Positions 41,602 through 49,800 of a stretch of DNA of 64,000 bases are shown piece after piece. The notes under the pieces are model-generated. The model did not search any database, was not told where the DNA came from, and saw only the letters and a program-made list of their open reading frames with translations. The position numbers and the translations under genes are program-made. Source of the stretch: an uncultured Lewinella sp. (GTDB lineage: Bacteria > Bacteroidota > Bacteroidia > Chitinophagales > Saprospiraceae); contig CALMYQ010000058.1 in the NCBI GenBank assembly GCA_937873655.1, forward strand, positions 1 through 64,000, written 5' to 3'. Every line of letters starts with the position of its first letter. The first letter of the stretch is position 1.

Positions 41602-41785
41602 GGTAAATGGAGGGTATTAGCTGAATGTAAAGGCAACATGAAGTTTGGGGCCTCTCCTGTTTCGGCTCGATTGCTTTTGGTTTCGGGTATTACCGGGTTG
41701 ATAAGAACGACTGATTAATCACAAAAAATAATTCTGGTTAAATATTCAAATAACAAGACCTTTCTAGTTTTATGCCGCCTTGAAC

Positions 41786-41811
41786 GCCCTTGGTTCAGGA
41801 AAGGGCATTTT
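41786..41811 (+). terminator. Terminator-like hairpin in the leader of the phosphatase gene
   Basis: gccctt (41786-41791) pairs with aagggc (41801-41806) around a 9-base loop and is followed by attttt. It lies 22 bases before the ATG of the phosphatase-superfamily gene, so a full stop there would silence that gene. It may instead be a leader hairpin or an attenuator. The stem is short. Confidence 0.4.
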
Positions 41812-41832
41812 TCTCATTTCACATACATTACC

Positions 41833-42921
41833 ATGTCAAAAACGAGATTTATCCTTGGGATGCTTTTATTTATTAGCGTTGGTGCTTTTGCCCAGAAATC
41901 ACCCGGCAACCTGGTCGTCGTAACGCTTGACGGTTTCCGTTGGCAGGAGATGTTCGGCGGGGTAGATTCCGAGTTGATGAACAACAAGGATTTTACCCGG
42001 AATGCCTCAGCTATGAAAGATCAGTTCTGGGCCGAAACACCCGAAGCCCGCCGGGAAAAGCTGCTGCCGTTCTTCTGGACGAAGCTGGCAAAGGGTGGTC
42101 AGATTCACGGCAACCGACGCCTGGGCAGCAAAGTCAATAATGCCAACCCTTACTGGTTCAGCTACCCGGGTTATAACGAGATTTTCACCGGTTACCCGGA
42201 TACGGCGGTCAACTCAAACGACAAGATCGAAAACAAGAATGTCAACGTCCTGGAATTCATCAATCACCAGAAGGCATACGCCGGCAAGGTAGCGGCCTTT
42301 ACCTCCTGGGATGTTTTTCCGTATATCCTGAATGAAAAACGGAGCGGCGTTTTGGTCAATTCAGCCTGGGAAGACCTGAAAGAAGGCAAAATGAACGACC
42401 GCATCCGGCACCTCAACGAGCTCCAGCAGGAAGCGCCCAGGCTGATCGGCGGCGTACGCTGGGATTTTCTGACCTGGCAAATGGCCCTGGAATACCTCAA
42501 AGCCAACCACCCCAGGGTGTTGTACATCGGCCTGGATGAAACCGACGATTTCGCCCACGACGGCAAATACGATTTCTATATCGCAGCTGCCCACAAAACC
42601 GACCAATGGCTGGGCGAACTATGGGCTTATCTTCAGAAAGATCCGTTCTACAAAGGCAACACGACCCTGCTGATCACGACCGACCACGGGCGGGGCGATG
42701 CCGATAAGGCTACCTGGCGGGATCATGGGACCAAAGTGCCGGATTGCAACCAGATCTGGTTTGCCGCCATCGGCCCGAAAACGCCTGCTTTGGGGGAAAT
42801 AAAAACGGAAGAGCAGCTTTGGCAAAAACAGCTGGCGCCGACTATGGCGCGATTGCTTGACCTGGAGTTCAAAGCCGGCCATGAGATTCCGGCGGCCATC
42901 GGGGCGATCGTGAAGAAGTAG
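41833..42921 (+). CDS. Secreted alkaline-phosphatase-superfamily hydrolase
   Basis: This 362-residue protein has a signal peptide (MSKTRFILGMLLFISVGAFAQ) and the two-metal core of the alkaline phosphatase / nucleotide pyrophosphatase superfamily. Visible parts are the first metal Asp in VVVTLDGFRW, a nucleophile region around WFSYPGYNEIFTG, DETDDFAHDGKYDFY (Asp and His ligands) and ITTDHGRG with a later DHG. It should hydrolyse phosphate or phosphonate esters in the periplasm. It lies beside phosphonate-type genes, so releasing phosphonate or phosphate from esters is a plausible job; phosphonoacetate hydrolase is one distant relative. Confidence 0.82.
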   Translation: MSKTRFILGMLLFISVGAFAQKSPGNLVVVTLDGFRWQEMFGGVDSELMNNKDFTRNASAMKDQFWAETPEARREKLLPFFWTKLAKGGQIHGNRRLGSKVNNANPYWFSYPGYNEIFTGYPDTAVNSNDKIENKNVNVLEFINHQKAYAGKVAAFTSWDVFPYILNEKRSGVLVNSAWEDLKEGKMNDRIRHLNELQQEAPRLIGGVRWDFLTWQMALEYLKANHPRVLYIGLDETDDFAHDGKYDFYIAAAHKTDQWLGELWAYLQKDPFYKGNTTLLITTDHGRGDADKATWRDHGTKVPDCNQIWFAAIGPKTPALGEIKTEEQLWQKQLAPTMARLLDLEFKAGHEIPAAIGAIVKK

Positions 42922-43018
42922 CCCGGTCAACTCCGATGGCGGTTGTTCCCAGACAGTTTTTGAATGATGAACCAAAGCCGGAGAGAAACTGATAATTTGC
43001 CTGAATATTGAACCGGAT

Positions 43019-43053
43019 GGCAGGCGGCGATTCGAACTTGAATGCCGCCTGCC
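43019..43053. terminator. Bidirectional hairpin between convergent genes
   Basis: ggcaggcggc (43019-43028) pairs perfectly with gccgcctgcc (43044-43053); inside it attc and gaat can extend the stem past a one-base bulge. A T run at 43066-43070 follows on the plus strand. It lies between the convergent phosphatase and phosphonatase-like genes. Confidence 0.75.
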
Positions 43054-43082
43054 GGAGTTCAGGTGTTTTTGGTTGATATCGG

Positions 43083-43832
43083 CTACTCTTCCTCCTCCAA
43101 CACCAATTCCAGGCCGGTGTCGAGATAATTCCTCAGTTCGCCTACGTTGTTCAGCAACCCGTCGTTTTCGTAAATTTCCAGTTCTTCCCGGGTATGGGAG
43201 CCGTTGACTACGGCCAGGTTGAGCCCGATGCCGGCGGCTTTTCCTTCCAGCAGATCGGAGGGCGTATCGCCGACTTTGGCCACCTGCTTAGGGTCGGTAA
43301 TGCCGAAGATCTCCATGGACCGCAACACGAGGTCGGGGCCAGGCCTTCCTTTGCCGCCGGTTTCGGTTGGGGTCAGCGAAAGGTCGATCACGCTGTTGCG
43401 GTGGCCGATATAATTTTCATCCAGGCCTTTGTCCCAGCCTAGCCGGTTCAGGATGATATTGACCACTTCCCGGTAAAAACCCGTATTCAGGGCGATCTTG
43501 ATGCCCCGGGCTTTCAGCCAGACAAAAAGCGCCAAAGCGCCTTCCGTGGGCACAACGGGTTGGGTGCGGTAGTGCTCTTCCAGCATTTCGCGGAAAGCGG
43601 CAAAGGTTTGTTCGACGTTGCCCCTGAAGTCAGGATGGTCTTCTCCGATGGCTTCTTTCCAGAAGGTTTCAATAACGATCCGTTTGGGCACCCCGTGCAT
43701 GGCGTTGATGCGCTGGCGGTCGGCCTTCAGGCCTGTCCGGGCGGCCGCCTGGTAGAAGCATTCCTCCACTTCCCGGTTGTCCTGTACGGTAGTGCCGGCC
43801 ATATCGAGGATGACAAGTTTGATATCGTGCAT
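43083..43832 (-). CDS. Phosphonatase-like HAD hydrolase (TIGR03351 type)
   Basis: This 249-residue enzyme has HAD motif I as D10-M-A-G-T-T. As in phosphonoacetaldehyde hydrolase PhnX, the second position is Ala rather than the usual Asp. K50 in GVPKRIVIETF lies close to where PhnX has its Schiff-base lysine (K53), but this region also has a conserved Lys in other HAD enzymes. Later motifs are LNTGFYREV, GRPGPDLVL and KVGDTPSDLLEG. It should cleave phosphonoacetaldehyde or a related C-P or P-ester substrate. It is divergent from the FAD-oxidoreductase gene across 128 bases, a shared promoter region. Confidence 0.85.
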   Translation of the reverse strand: MHDIKLVILDMAGTTVQDNREVEECFYQAAARTGLKADRQRINAMHGVPKRIVIETFWKEAIGEDHPDFRGNVEQTFAAFREMLEEHYRTQPVVPTEGALALFVWLKARGIKIALNTGFYREVVNIILNRLGWDKGLDENYIGHRNSVIDLSLTPTETGGKGRPGPDLVLRSMEIFGITDPKQVAKVGDTPSDLLEGKAAGIGLNLAVVNGSHTREELEIYENDGLLNNVGELRNYLDTGLELVLEEEE

Positions 43833-43935
43833 TTGCTCAATTTTTGGGACGTAAAATTAGAAGCGCCCGGGGTAATCCATACCGTCCGGAACCCGAATTT
43901 ACCAAAATATAAAATGGAGTTTACATTAGCGGCCC

Positions 43936-43943
43936 TAGCTTTG
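43936..43943 (+). promoter_or_regulatory. Candidate -7 element (TAGCTTTG) for the FAD-oxidoreductase gene
   Basis: TAGCTTTG matches TAnnTTTG and lies 17 bases before the ATG at 43961. In the same divergent region the minus strand has TAATTTTA near 43,855, a one-base variant, upstream of the phosphonatase-like gene. No TTTG at -33 was found for the plus-strand box. Confidence 0.4.
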
Positions 43944-43960
43944 GGGCATATTTCACGGGG

Positions 43961-45097
43961 ATGAAAAACAAGGATCAGCAAATTTATGATGTCGCCGTTG
44001 CAGGCTCGGGAATCGTAGGACTGGCGATGGCTTACCACGCGTCGAAACGCGGGTTGAAAACAGCGGTTTTCGAAAGAAATCCCGCCGCGTCCGGGGCCAC
44101 CGTCCGGAATTTCGGCATGATATGGCCTTTCGGACAACCCCTTGAGACTTTTGACCGGGCCATGAGAAGCCGGGAGATCTGGCTGGAGCTATCGGCCAAA
44201 GCCGGCTTTTGGGCCGCCGAAACCGGCGCGCTTTGTCTGGCCTACGAAGACGACGAATGGTCGGTATTGGAGGAGTTTTATGAAACGCGATGCAAAGCGG
44301 GCTACCGGATCGATCTGCTGGATCCTGTTTCGGTATCGGGAAAGAGCAAGGCTGTGCAACCCAATAGACTAAAAGGCGCCTTGTGGAGTGCCACGGAGGT
44401 GAATATTGACCCGCGTGAAGCGACCCGGAAAATTCACAGATACCTGCGCGAATCCGCCGGCGTGGATTTTTATTACAATACGCCTATCAATTTTATCGAC
44501 CTCCCCTGGGTGGGCAACGCACAGAACAGCTGGCAGGCTGACCGGGTTTTTGTCTGCGGCGGCGCCGATTTCGAGACCCTGTATCCGGAGATTTTCGCCG
44601 AAAGCGGCATCACGCGTTGCAAATTGCAGATGATGCGGACCGTGACCCAACCGGAGGGATGGGCGCTTGGCCCTACCTTATGCGGCGGATTGACATTGCA
44701 GCACTATCAGAGTTTTGCCCATTGTTCGGCATTGCGCCCGTTGAAAGACCGTTATGCCGCCGAATTGCCGGAATACAACGATTGGGGCATCCATGTACTG
44801 GTGTCCCAAACCAGCCTCGGGGAAATCACCCTGGGCGACAGCCATGAATACGGCCTTGATCTGAGCCCCTTTGACCGGGCGCACATCAATCAGCTGATCC
44901 TGGATTATCTGGGGCGCTTCGCCTCCTTTCCCAAGATGGAAATCGCGGAAACGTGGCACGGCGTTTATCCCCGGCTAAAGGGTAAAACCGAACTGGTCGT
45001 GGATGCGGAGGAAGGCGTTACCATCGTGAACGGCCTTGGCGGAGCAGGCATGACCCTCTCCTTCGGGTTGGCCGGCGAGATCATGGATAAAATGTGA
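43961..45097 (+). CDS. FAD-dependent oxidoreductase of the TIGR03364 (phosphonate-associated) type
   Basis: This 378-residue protein belongs to the DAO (glycine/D-amino-acid oxidase) family. It has an N-terminal FAD site (VAVAGSGIVGLAMAYHASKRG, with GxGxxG), SGATVRNFGMIWPFGQ, and a C-terminal NGLGGAGMTLSFGLAGE. TIGR03364 members occur in phosphonate operons, and the related PbfC/PbfD enzymes oxidise aminoethylphosphonate derivatives to phosphonoacetaldehyde. Placed next to a phosphonatase-like and a PhnZ-like gene, an aminophosphonate substrate is likely. Its stop codon directly abuts that of the convergent PhnZ-like gene (tgatca). Confidence 0.85.
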   Translation: MKNKDQQIYDVAVAGSGIVGLAMAYHASKRGLKTAVFERNPAASGATVRNFGMIWPFGQPLETFDRAMRSREIWLELSAKAGFWAAETGALCLAYEDDEWSVLEEFYETRCKAGYRIDLLDPVSVSGKSKAVQPNRLKGALWSATEVNIDPREATRKIHRYLRESAGVDFYYNTPINFIDLPWVGNAQNSWQADRVFVCGGADFETLYPEIFAESGITRCKLQMMRTVTQPEGWALGPTLCGGLTLQHYQSFAHCSALRPLKDRYAAELPEYNDWGIHVLVSQTSLGEITLGDSHEYGLDLSPFDRAHINQLILDYLGRFASFPKMEIAETWHGVYPRLKGKTELVVDAEEGVTIVNGLGGAGMTLSFGLAGEIMDKM

Positions 45098-45688
45098 TCA
45101 GGGCAACAGCGCCGCGGCCACTTCCTGCGCATAATGTTCAAGCTCCGGGATGTCCTTGCCGACTTCCTTGGCCTTATCATCCCAGATCCGCAATCTGACA
45201 GCCAACCGGTAATACGGATTTTGTTCGAAAGCTGATATTTCTTCGTCATTCATACGCCCGCCCTGCAGGTGAAAACTTTTTTTGGAAGCTTCCGATAGCG
45301 ATCCGTAATATCCGGTATCGACTGAGCAGAGGTAACGCTTGGCGTCGACGTGCAGTCGGATCGGTTCGGTGACTTCAGGCGGGAAAAAATCCCGGAGAAA
45401 GTCTGCCGCCAGGTTCTCGTGCAGGTCGTCGACCTTGGTAGGGTTGATGGGCCGGTCAAGGCTGTCGGCCAGAAAATGCCCAAGATCGTGCAGCAGGGCC
45501 GCCGCAGTTGACGAAGGGTCGGATGCCTCCGCCCGGGCCAGGTACGCCGTTTGGAGAGCATGTTCCATCTGGGTGACCTCCTCTTCGTAATATTTACTGC
45601 CGTGGGTACGCATGAAATCAAAGAGGTGTTGCACCCTGGTTGCCTGATCGGCTTCGGCTAAAACGTTCCTTAGTTCTTCCTGACTCAT
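45098..45688 (-). CDS. phnZ: PhnZ-type HD-domain oxygenase (phosphonate degradation)
   Basis: This 196-residue protein is a mixed-valent di-iron HD oxygenase of the TIGR03276 type. Metal ligands can be followed: H43 in VTQMEHALQ, H67-D68 in LLHDLGH71, H90 in DLHENLAADF, H113 in LHVDAKRYLC, and the D of RIWDD. The YYEEEVTQ stretch before H43 is the lid region (Tyr/Glu) of PhnZ, and LSEASKKSFHLQGGRM is highly typical of the family. PhnZ cleaves 2-amino-1-hydroxyethylphosphonate to glycine and phosphate after PhnY has hydroxylated aminoethylphosphonate. No PhnY gene is present here. The Met at 45688 is chosen; longer starts have no family support. Confidence 0.9.
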   Translation of the reverse strand: MSQEELRNVLAEADQATRVQHLFDFMRTHGSKYYEEEVTQMEHALQTAYLARAEASDPSSTAAALLHDLGHFLADSLDRPINPTKVDDLHENLAADFLRDFFPPEVTEPIRLHVDAKRYLCSVDTGYYGSLSEASKKSFHLQGGRMNDEEISAFEQNPYYRLAVRLRIWDDKAKEVGKDIPELEHYAQEVAAALLP

Positions 45689-46112
45689 GATTGAAGCGTT
45701 GGATGATGGGATAAGGCAATGCAAAGCTAACGGCATTCTTAAAGGAAAAGGAGGAGTGGGGCCGGCCCTGTCTAAATTTAATTTTTGGGTAATATAAGCG
45801 AGGTTTGAGTGATTTGAAGCTTTGTTGGGCCTGCCCTGCATTGACTGACGCCCACGGCGGTGTTTACCCCTGGAGTGTTTGATCGGGATTTGCCATGTCT
45901 GGCGTTGGATAAGTTCAGATTGATAATAAAATTTGGAGTTTTCGCAGGAAAGCAGGAAATTGAGGCTATGTAGTGAATAACGCGGATCAAGTCGGATTCC
46001 AGTCCCCGGTTTCGCACGGTTAAATTAGATATATCAGATGGATAATAATTAATATTTGAATAATGCTATATTAACATTACAAGCCTAAATTTCTCCATCA
46101 AAAAATACAGGT
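45689..46112. other. 424-base intergenic region without a recognised gene
   Basis: The stretch separates the divergent PhnZ-like gene and the acidic-protein gene. Open frames here are short and have no family-like content. The last 80 bases are AT-rich (ataattaatatttgaataatgc near 46,045) and probably hold the promoter of the gene at 46113, though the TAnnTTTG box is only approximate. No tRNA or stable hairpin was found. Confidence 0.4.
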
Positions 46113-46856
46113 ATGGCCAAGAGTTATTATCGGGTTATCGACGGCGTCCGTTATGATCGCGGGCTCCTGGAAACTGCAGAATCCCTCGTTGAAGGAAGCG
46201 GCGACGGTCGGATCTCTTTTGAGGACGCTACCAAATTATGGGATAGCGTGATGGACGGCGAGGAAATTACCGCTACAGAGCTGGATACGCTCCAATACAT
46301 CCGGGAGCACTTCAAACTGACCGATAAGGCTGCTGAATGGCTCGACGGACAGCTTGATGAACTTGAGCTGGAGTCGTTGGAAGAAATCATTGCCATAATC
46401 CTGGAAGATGAATTTGACCTGCCCGAGCTGGAGTTTTTTGCCGATGAAGATGAGATTTACAGCCAAAGCCAGCTGGAAAATGTAATTGATTTCGATGACG
46501 CGCTACGGTTAGCACTCACCTGCTTTCTCGAAGACGGGCATGATCTGGAATCGCCGAGAAACGTAGTCGCGCAGTCGCACAATATTTATCCCGACAGCTA
46601 TCCGGACAAAGCGGAATACGAGGTTGCCCTGATGGCTAAACTCCGGCAATACTTTCAGGAAGCCGTCATTGATCTGGTGCCCATGGAGATGCCGGAAGAT
46701 GAGGACGAATGGGATTTCAGTCCGCCCCAAAACGGAGAACCCGTTGCGGAAAACTGGATTTTCCATCTCTACATCCCCGACCTTTCGGACCACAGCTACT
46801 GGGCCGTGATATCGCGGAAGGATGAGAAACCGCCTTATAATTACGGATTCAATTGA
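46113..46856 (+). CDS. Acidic protein of unknown function with EF-hand-like segment
   Basis: This 247-residue soluble protein is very acidic. Its first part (YYRVIDGVRYDRGLLETAES, then GSGDGRISFEDATKLWDS) contains an EF-hand-like loop (G-S-G-D-G-R-I-S-F-E) and a helical segment that ends in YIREHFKLTDKAAEWLD. I recall widespread uncharacterised proteins with such a YDR...GDGRIS start but can name no function. The second part has ESPRNVVAQSHNIYPDSYPDKAEYEVAL and ends with a folded-looking WAVISRKDEKPPYNYGFN. Calcium binding is not shown; the loop lacks the first Asp of a classic EF-hand. It converges on the cyclase gene with 21 bases between stops. Confidence 0.65.
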   Translation: MAKSYYRVIDGVRYDRGLLETAESLVEGSGDGRISFEDATKLWDSVMDGEEITATELDTLQYIREHFKLTDKAAEWLDGQLDELELESLEEIIAIILEDEFDLPELEFFADEDEIYSQSQLENVIDFDDALRLALTCFLEDGHDLESPRNVVAQSHNIYPDSYPDKAEYEVALMAKLRQYFQEAVIDLVPMEMPEDEDEWDFSPPQNGEPVAENWIFHLYIPDLSDHSYWAVISRKDEKPPYNYGFN

Positions 46857-46877
46857 CTTAACAAAGCGGAACAGTCG

Positions 46878-49800
46878 CTAAACGGCATCCTTTTTTTCCA
46901 GCCTTTCCATGCGGTGTTTGTACACAAACCGTGGCGAGATTTTGTATAATTCCCGATAGCAATCCAGTGCGACTTGCCTGGCTTCCTCATTCGAGTCGTC
47001 GATCCGGAAGGTCCAGAAATAGGCGTCAGCTTTTTGGTCAAGGGTTGTAATGCCGTTGCGCAGACCCTCCAGCTTGGCCAGCGCGCTTTCGGTATGGCCG
47101 GCGGCCGCATCAAGGCGGGCGGAGAAAAGGTCGGTTTCAAAACACAGGTCGGGATTGCCCAGTTCGGCCGCCAGGAGGATTGCTTCTCCCAACATGGCTT
47201 CGGCCTCATCCAATTCTTTTGTGGCCAGGAGTACCAGGCCTTTTTCCACCAGGCTCGACCCCAGAACCAGCGGGTTGTTGATCTCGCGGGTGATGTCGAT
47301 GGCCTTGTCGTAGTATTGAAGTGAACGGTCGTATTCCTTCAGGTAGTAGAAAACATCGCCCAGGGTATTATTGGCTTTGGCGATGCCTTTTTTATATCCG
47401 AGCTCCTCGCAGAGCATCAGGTTTTTTTGCAGATAATCGATGGCTTTGTAAAAATCTCCCTGGATGCTGTACAATTCACCGATCAGGCCGATGGTAATGG
47501 CAATGCCTTGTTTGTCGCCCAACTCCTCGCAGAGCTCCAGGTCGAGCCTGAAATTGTCCATGGCCTCTTCATAACGCCCTTTGCGCAGGTATACATTGCC
47601 CAGACATCCGGTAGCGATGGCCTTCAGCATTTTGTTGCCCAGTTCTTCGGCCAGCTCCAGGCCTTTCAAATGGCTTTCCAGCGCCTGGTCATAATCGCCT
47701 TTTTCAAAATAGACGATCCCCAGATTGGTGTACAGGGTGGCCATCCCCTGTTTGTCGTTATTCCGGCGGCATACCTTGAGTTGTGCATGCTGCACTTTGA
47801 TCCCTTCGTCGTAGTTGCCCTGGTTCATATGGGTCAGCCCGAGGTTGGCCACGATCTGGGCGTTGGAGGTGCCGCCCTGGTGGGCGCTGGACAGCTCAAG
47901 GCTTTGTTCGAAATGGGCTTTTGCCTCTTCGTACTGCCCTTGCCGGAAATACAGATTGCCGAGGTCGCCGTACACTTTGGCGATTCCCGTATGGTCTTCC
48001 ACGGATTCGAACAGGCCGGCTGAAATCTGCAGGTAGGTCATGGCGGTCTGATAGTCGCCTTTCAGCATCAGGAGCCTGCCGAGGCTGTTGTTGGACTGCC
48101 CAAGGAGGAGGACGTCCCTCGATTTTTTGGCCGACTGAAGGGCTTTGGAATAAGCTTTCTCGCATTCATCCCAGTCCCCGATCAGTTCGAGCACTTTCCC
48201 TTTTTTCAGCAGGGTTTTGATCTCGCCGGCCGCATCGGTCTGGCGGCTGAGTTTTTGCAGCAAGCGTTCGTAGTACTCCAGGGCCTGCTGGTTCTGGTAA
48301 TTGCGGCGGGCATAGTCGGCCGCTTTGCGCAGATATTCGCAGGTTTTGTCCAGGTTTCCGGCCTGCTCAAAATGGAAGGCCAGGTCGACATACCGGGTTT
48401 CTATGCTTTCGCTGTAAAGCCGTTCGATGGTTTCGGCGATCAACTGGTGCAACTGGGCCAGCCGGGTGCGCAACTGCATGCTGTAGGCCGCTTCCCGCAG
48501 CAGGGAATGGCGGAAAATATACCGCAGTTCGTTCATCGCCTGCCAGATCTGCCCCCGTTCGGCGGTTTTGATCTGCTCCCGCAGGAGGGTTTGGGTACCT
48601 GCGGTGGATTCGCCGGCGAAGGCTTCCGTCTGTTTCAATATTTCGGAAAGCACCGGAACTTCAAACTCCCGGCCGATGACGGCCGCAGCCTTGACGGTTT
48701 CCCGGACCAGGGTGGACAACCTGTCGATCCGCGCGGTCAGGATCGCGTTGACCGAACCCGACAACTGCACGTTCTCGTCCTCGATATCCCAAATGCCTTT
48801 TTTGTTGGTCAGTAACTGGCTTTCTGAAAAGTACTCCAGCATTTGTTCCAGATAGAACGGATTGCTGTTGGTCGTCCGCAGCAGCAATTCGAAGAAGGCC
48901 TTGCTGATCTTGCCGCCGAGCCGGGTCTCTGCAAATGAGCGTACGGCTTCCGGGCTCAGCATGCTCAGGTCCGTTTCCAGGTATTGCAGCCCCAGGTCAT
49001 GCAACCGCTGTATATGGAAGAATTCGGGCTTTACGCCGTCGTCCTTATACCGCGAAGTGACCAGCAGCATGACGGGAAAGCGGTTCATCTGCCGGATAAG
49101 TTCCTGCATCAGTTCCAGCGAACTGTCGTCGATCCAGTGGCCATCTTCCAGTACAATGACGGCGGGGCCGAACAGCGACTCTGCCAGGAGCAGGTTGATG
49201 ATGGCGGAAAGCGTGTTCTGGTAACGCCCTTTGGCATCGAGCTGGTCCCATAGGGAATCCGGGAAATGCAGGCCGATCAGCGCTGCCAGGACCGTCCGGG
49301 TCCGGATGAGCTCTTCGGTCAGCCGGCGGGCTTCTGCGCTTTCCAATCCGCGCAGCCGCTGGACGAGGTATTCAAACCTGCTGTCAAACCCGTACCGGTT
49401 GTCGAGCGGGGTGGCTTCCGTTGATTGTTCAAAATAATTCCTCAGGAAGTACAGGAATGCATTGAACGGTTTTTTCAGGATCTGGTCGGCCTGACAAACC
49501 ATCCACCTCATGCCCTCTACCTCCATCAGGGTGTTTTTGAGCTCAAATGCCAGCCGGCTTTTCCCTATACCGGCTTCTCCGTACAGCACGGCAACCCCGC
49601 AGGGGCGGCTTTCGAGAATGGGTTGGGCGAATGCCAGCAGGTCATGGAGTTCTTTTTGCCGTTCGATAAGCGTTCCGAGGTAGGTCGACCGGTTGTCAAA
49701 GTCCCTTCCGGTAAGTTTGAAGGTCGGCACATTCCCCTTGATGCCTTTGTATTTGATATCCCCTTTGTGGATGAATTTGAACTGCTTCAGTTTCTTCAAC

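Noticed and set aside
41605..41718. Short frame between the DUF5690 and phosphatase genes
   Set aside because: It is the tail of a frame mostly antisense to DUF5690 and has no independent start or family signal.
45985..46020. Possible tRNA or small RNA (gattccagtccccggtttcg)
   Set aside because: The GTTC-type T-loop and matching stems are absent; no cloverleaf could be formed by eye.
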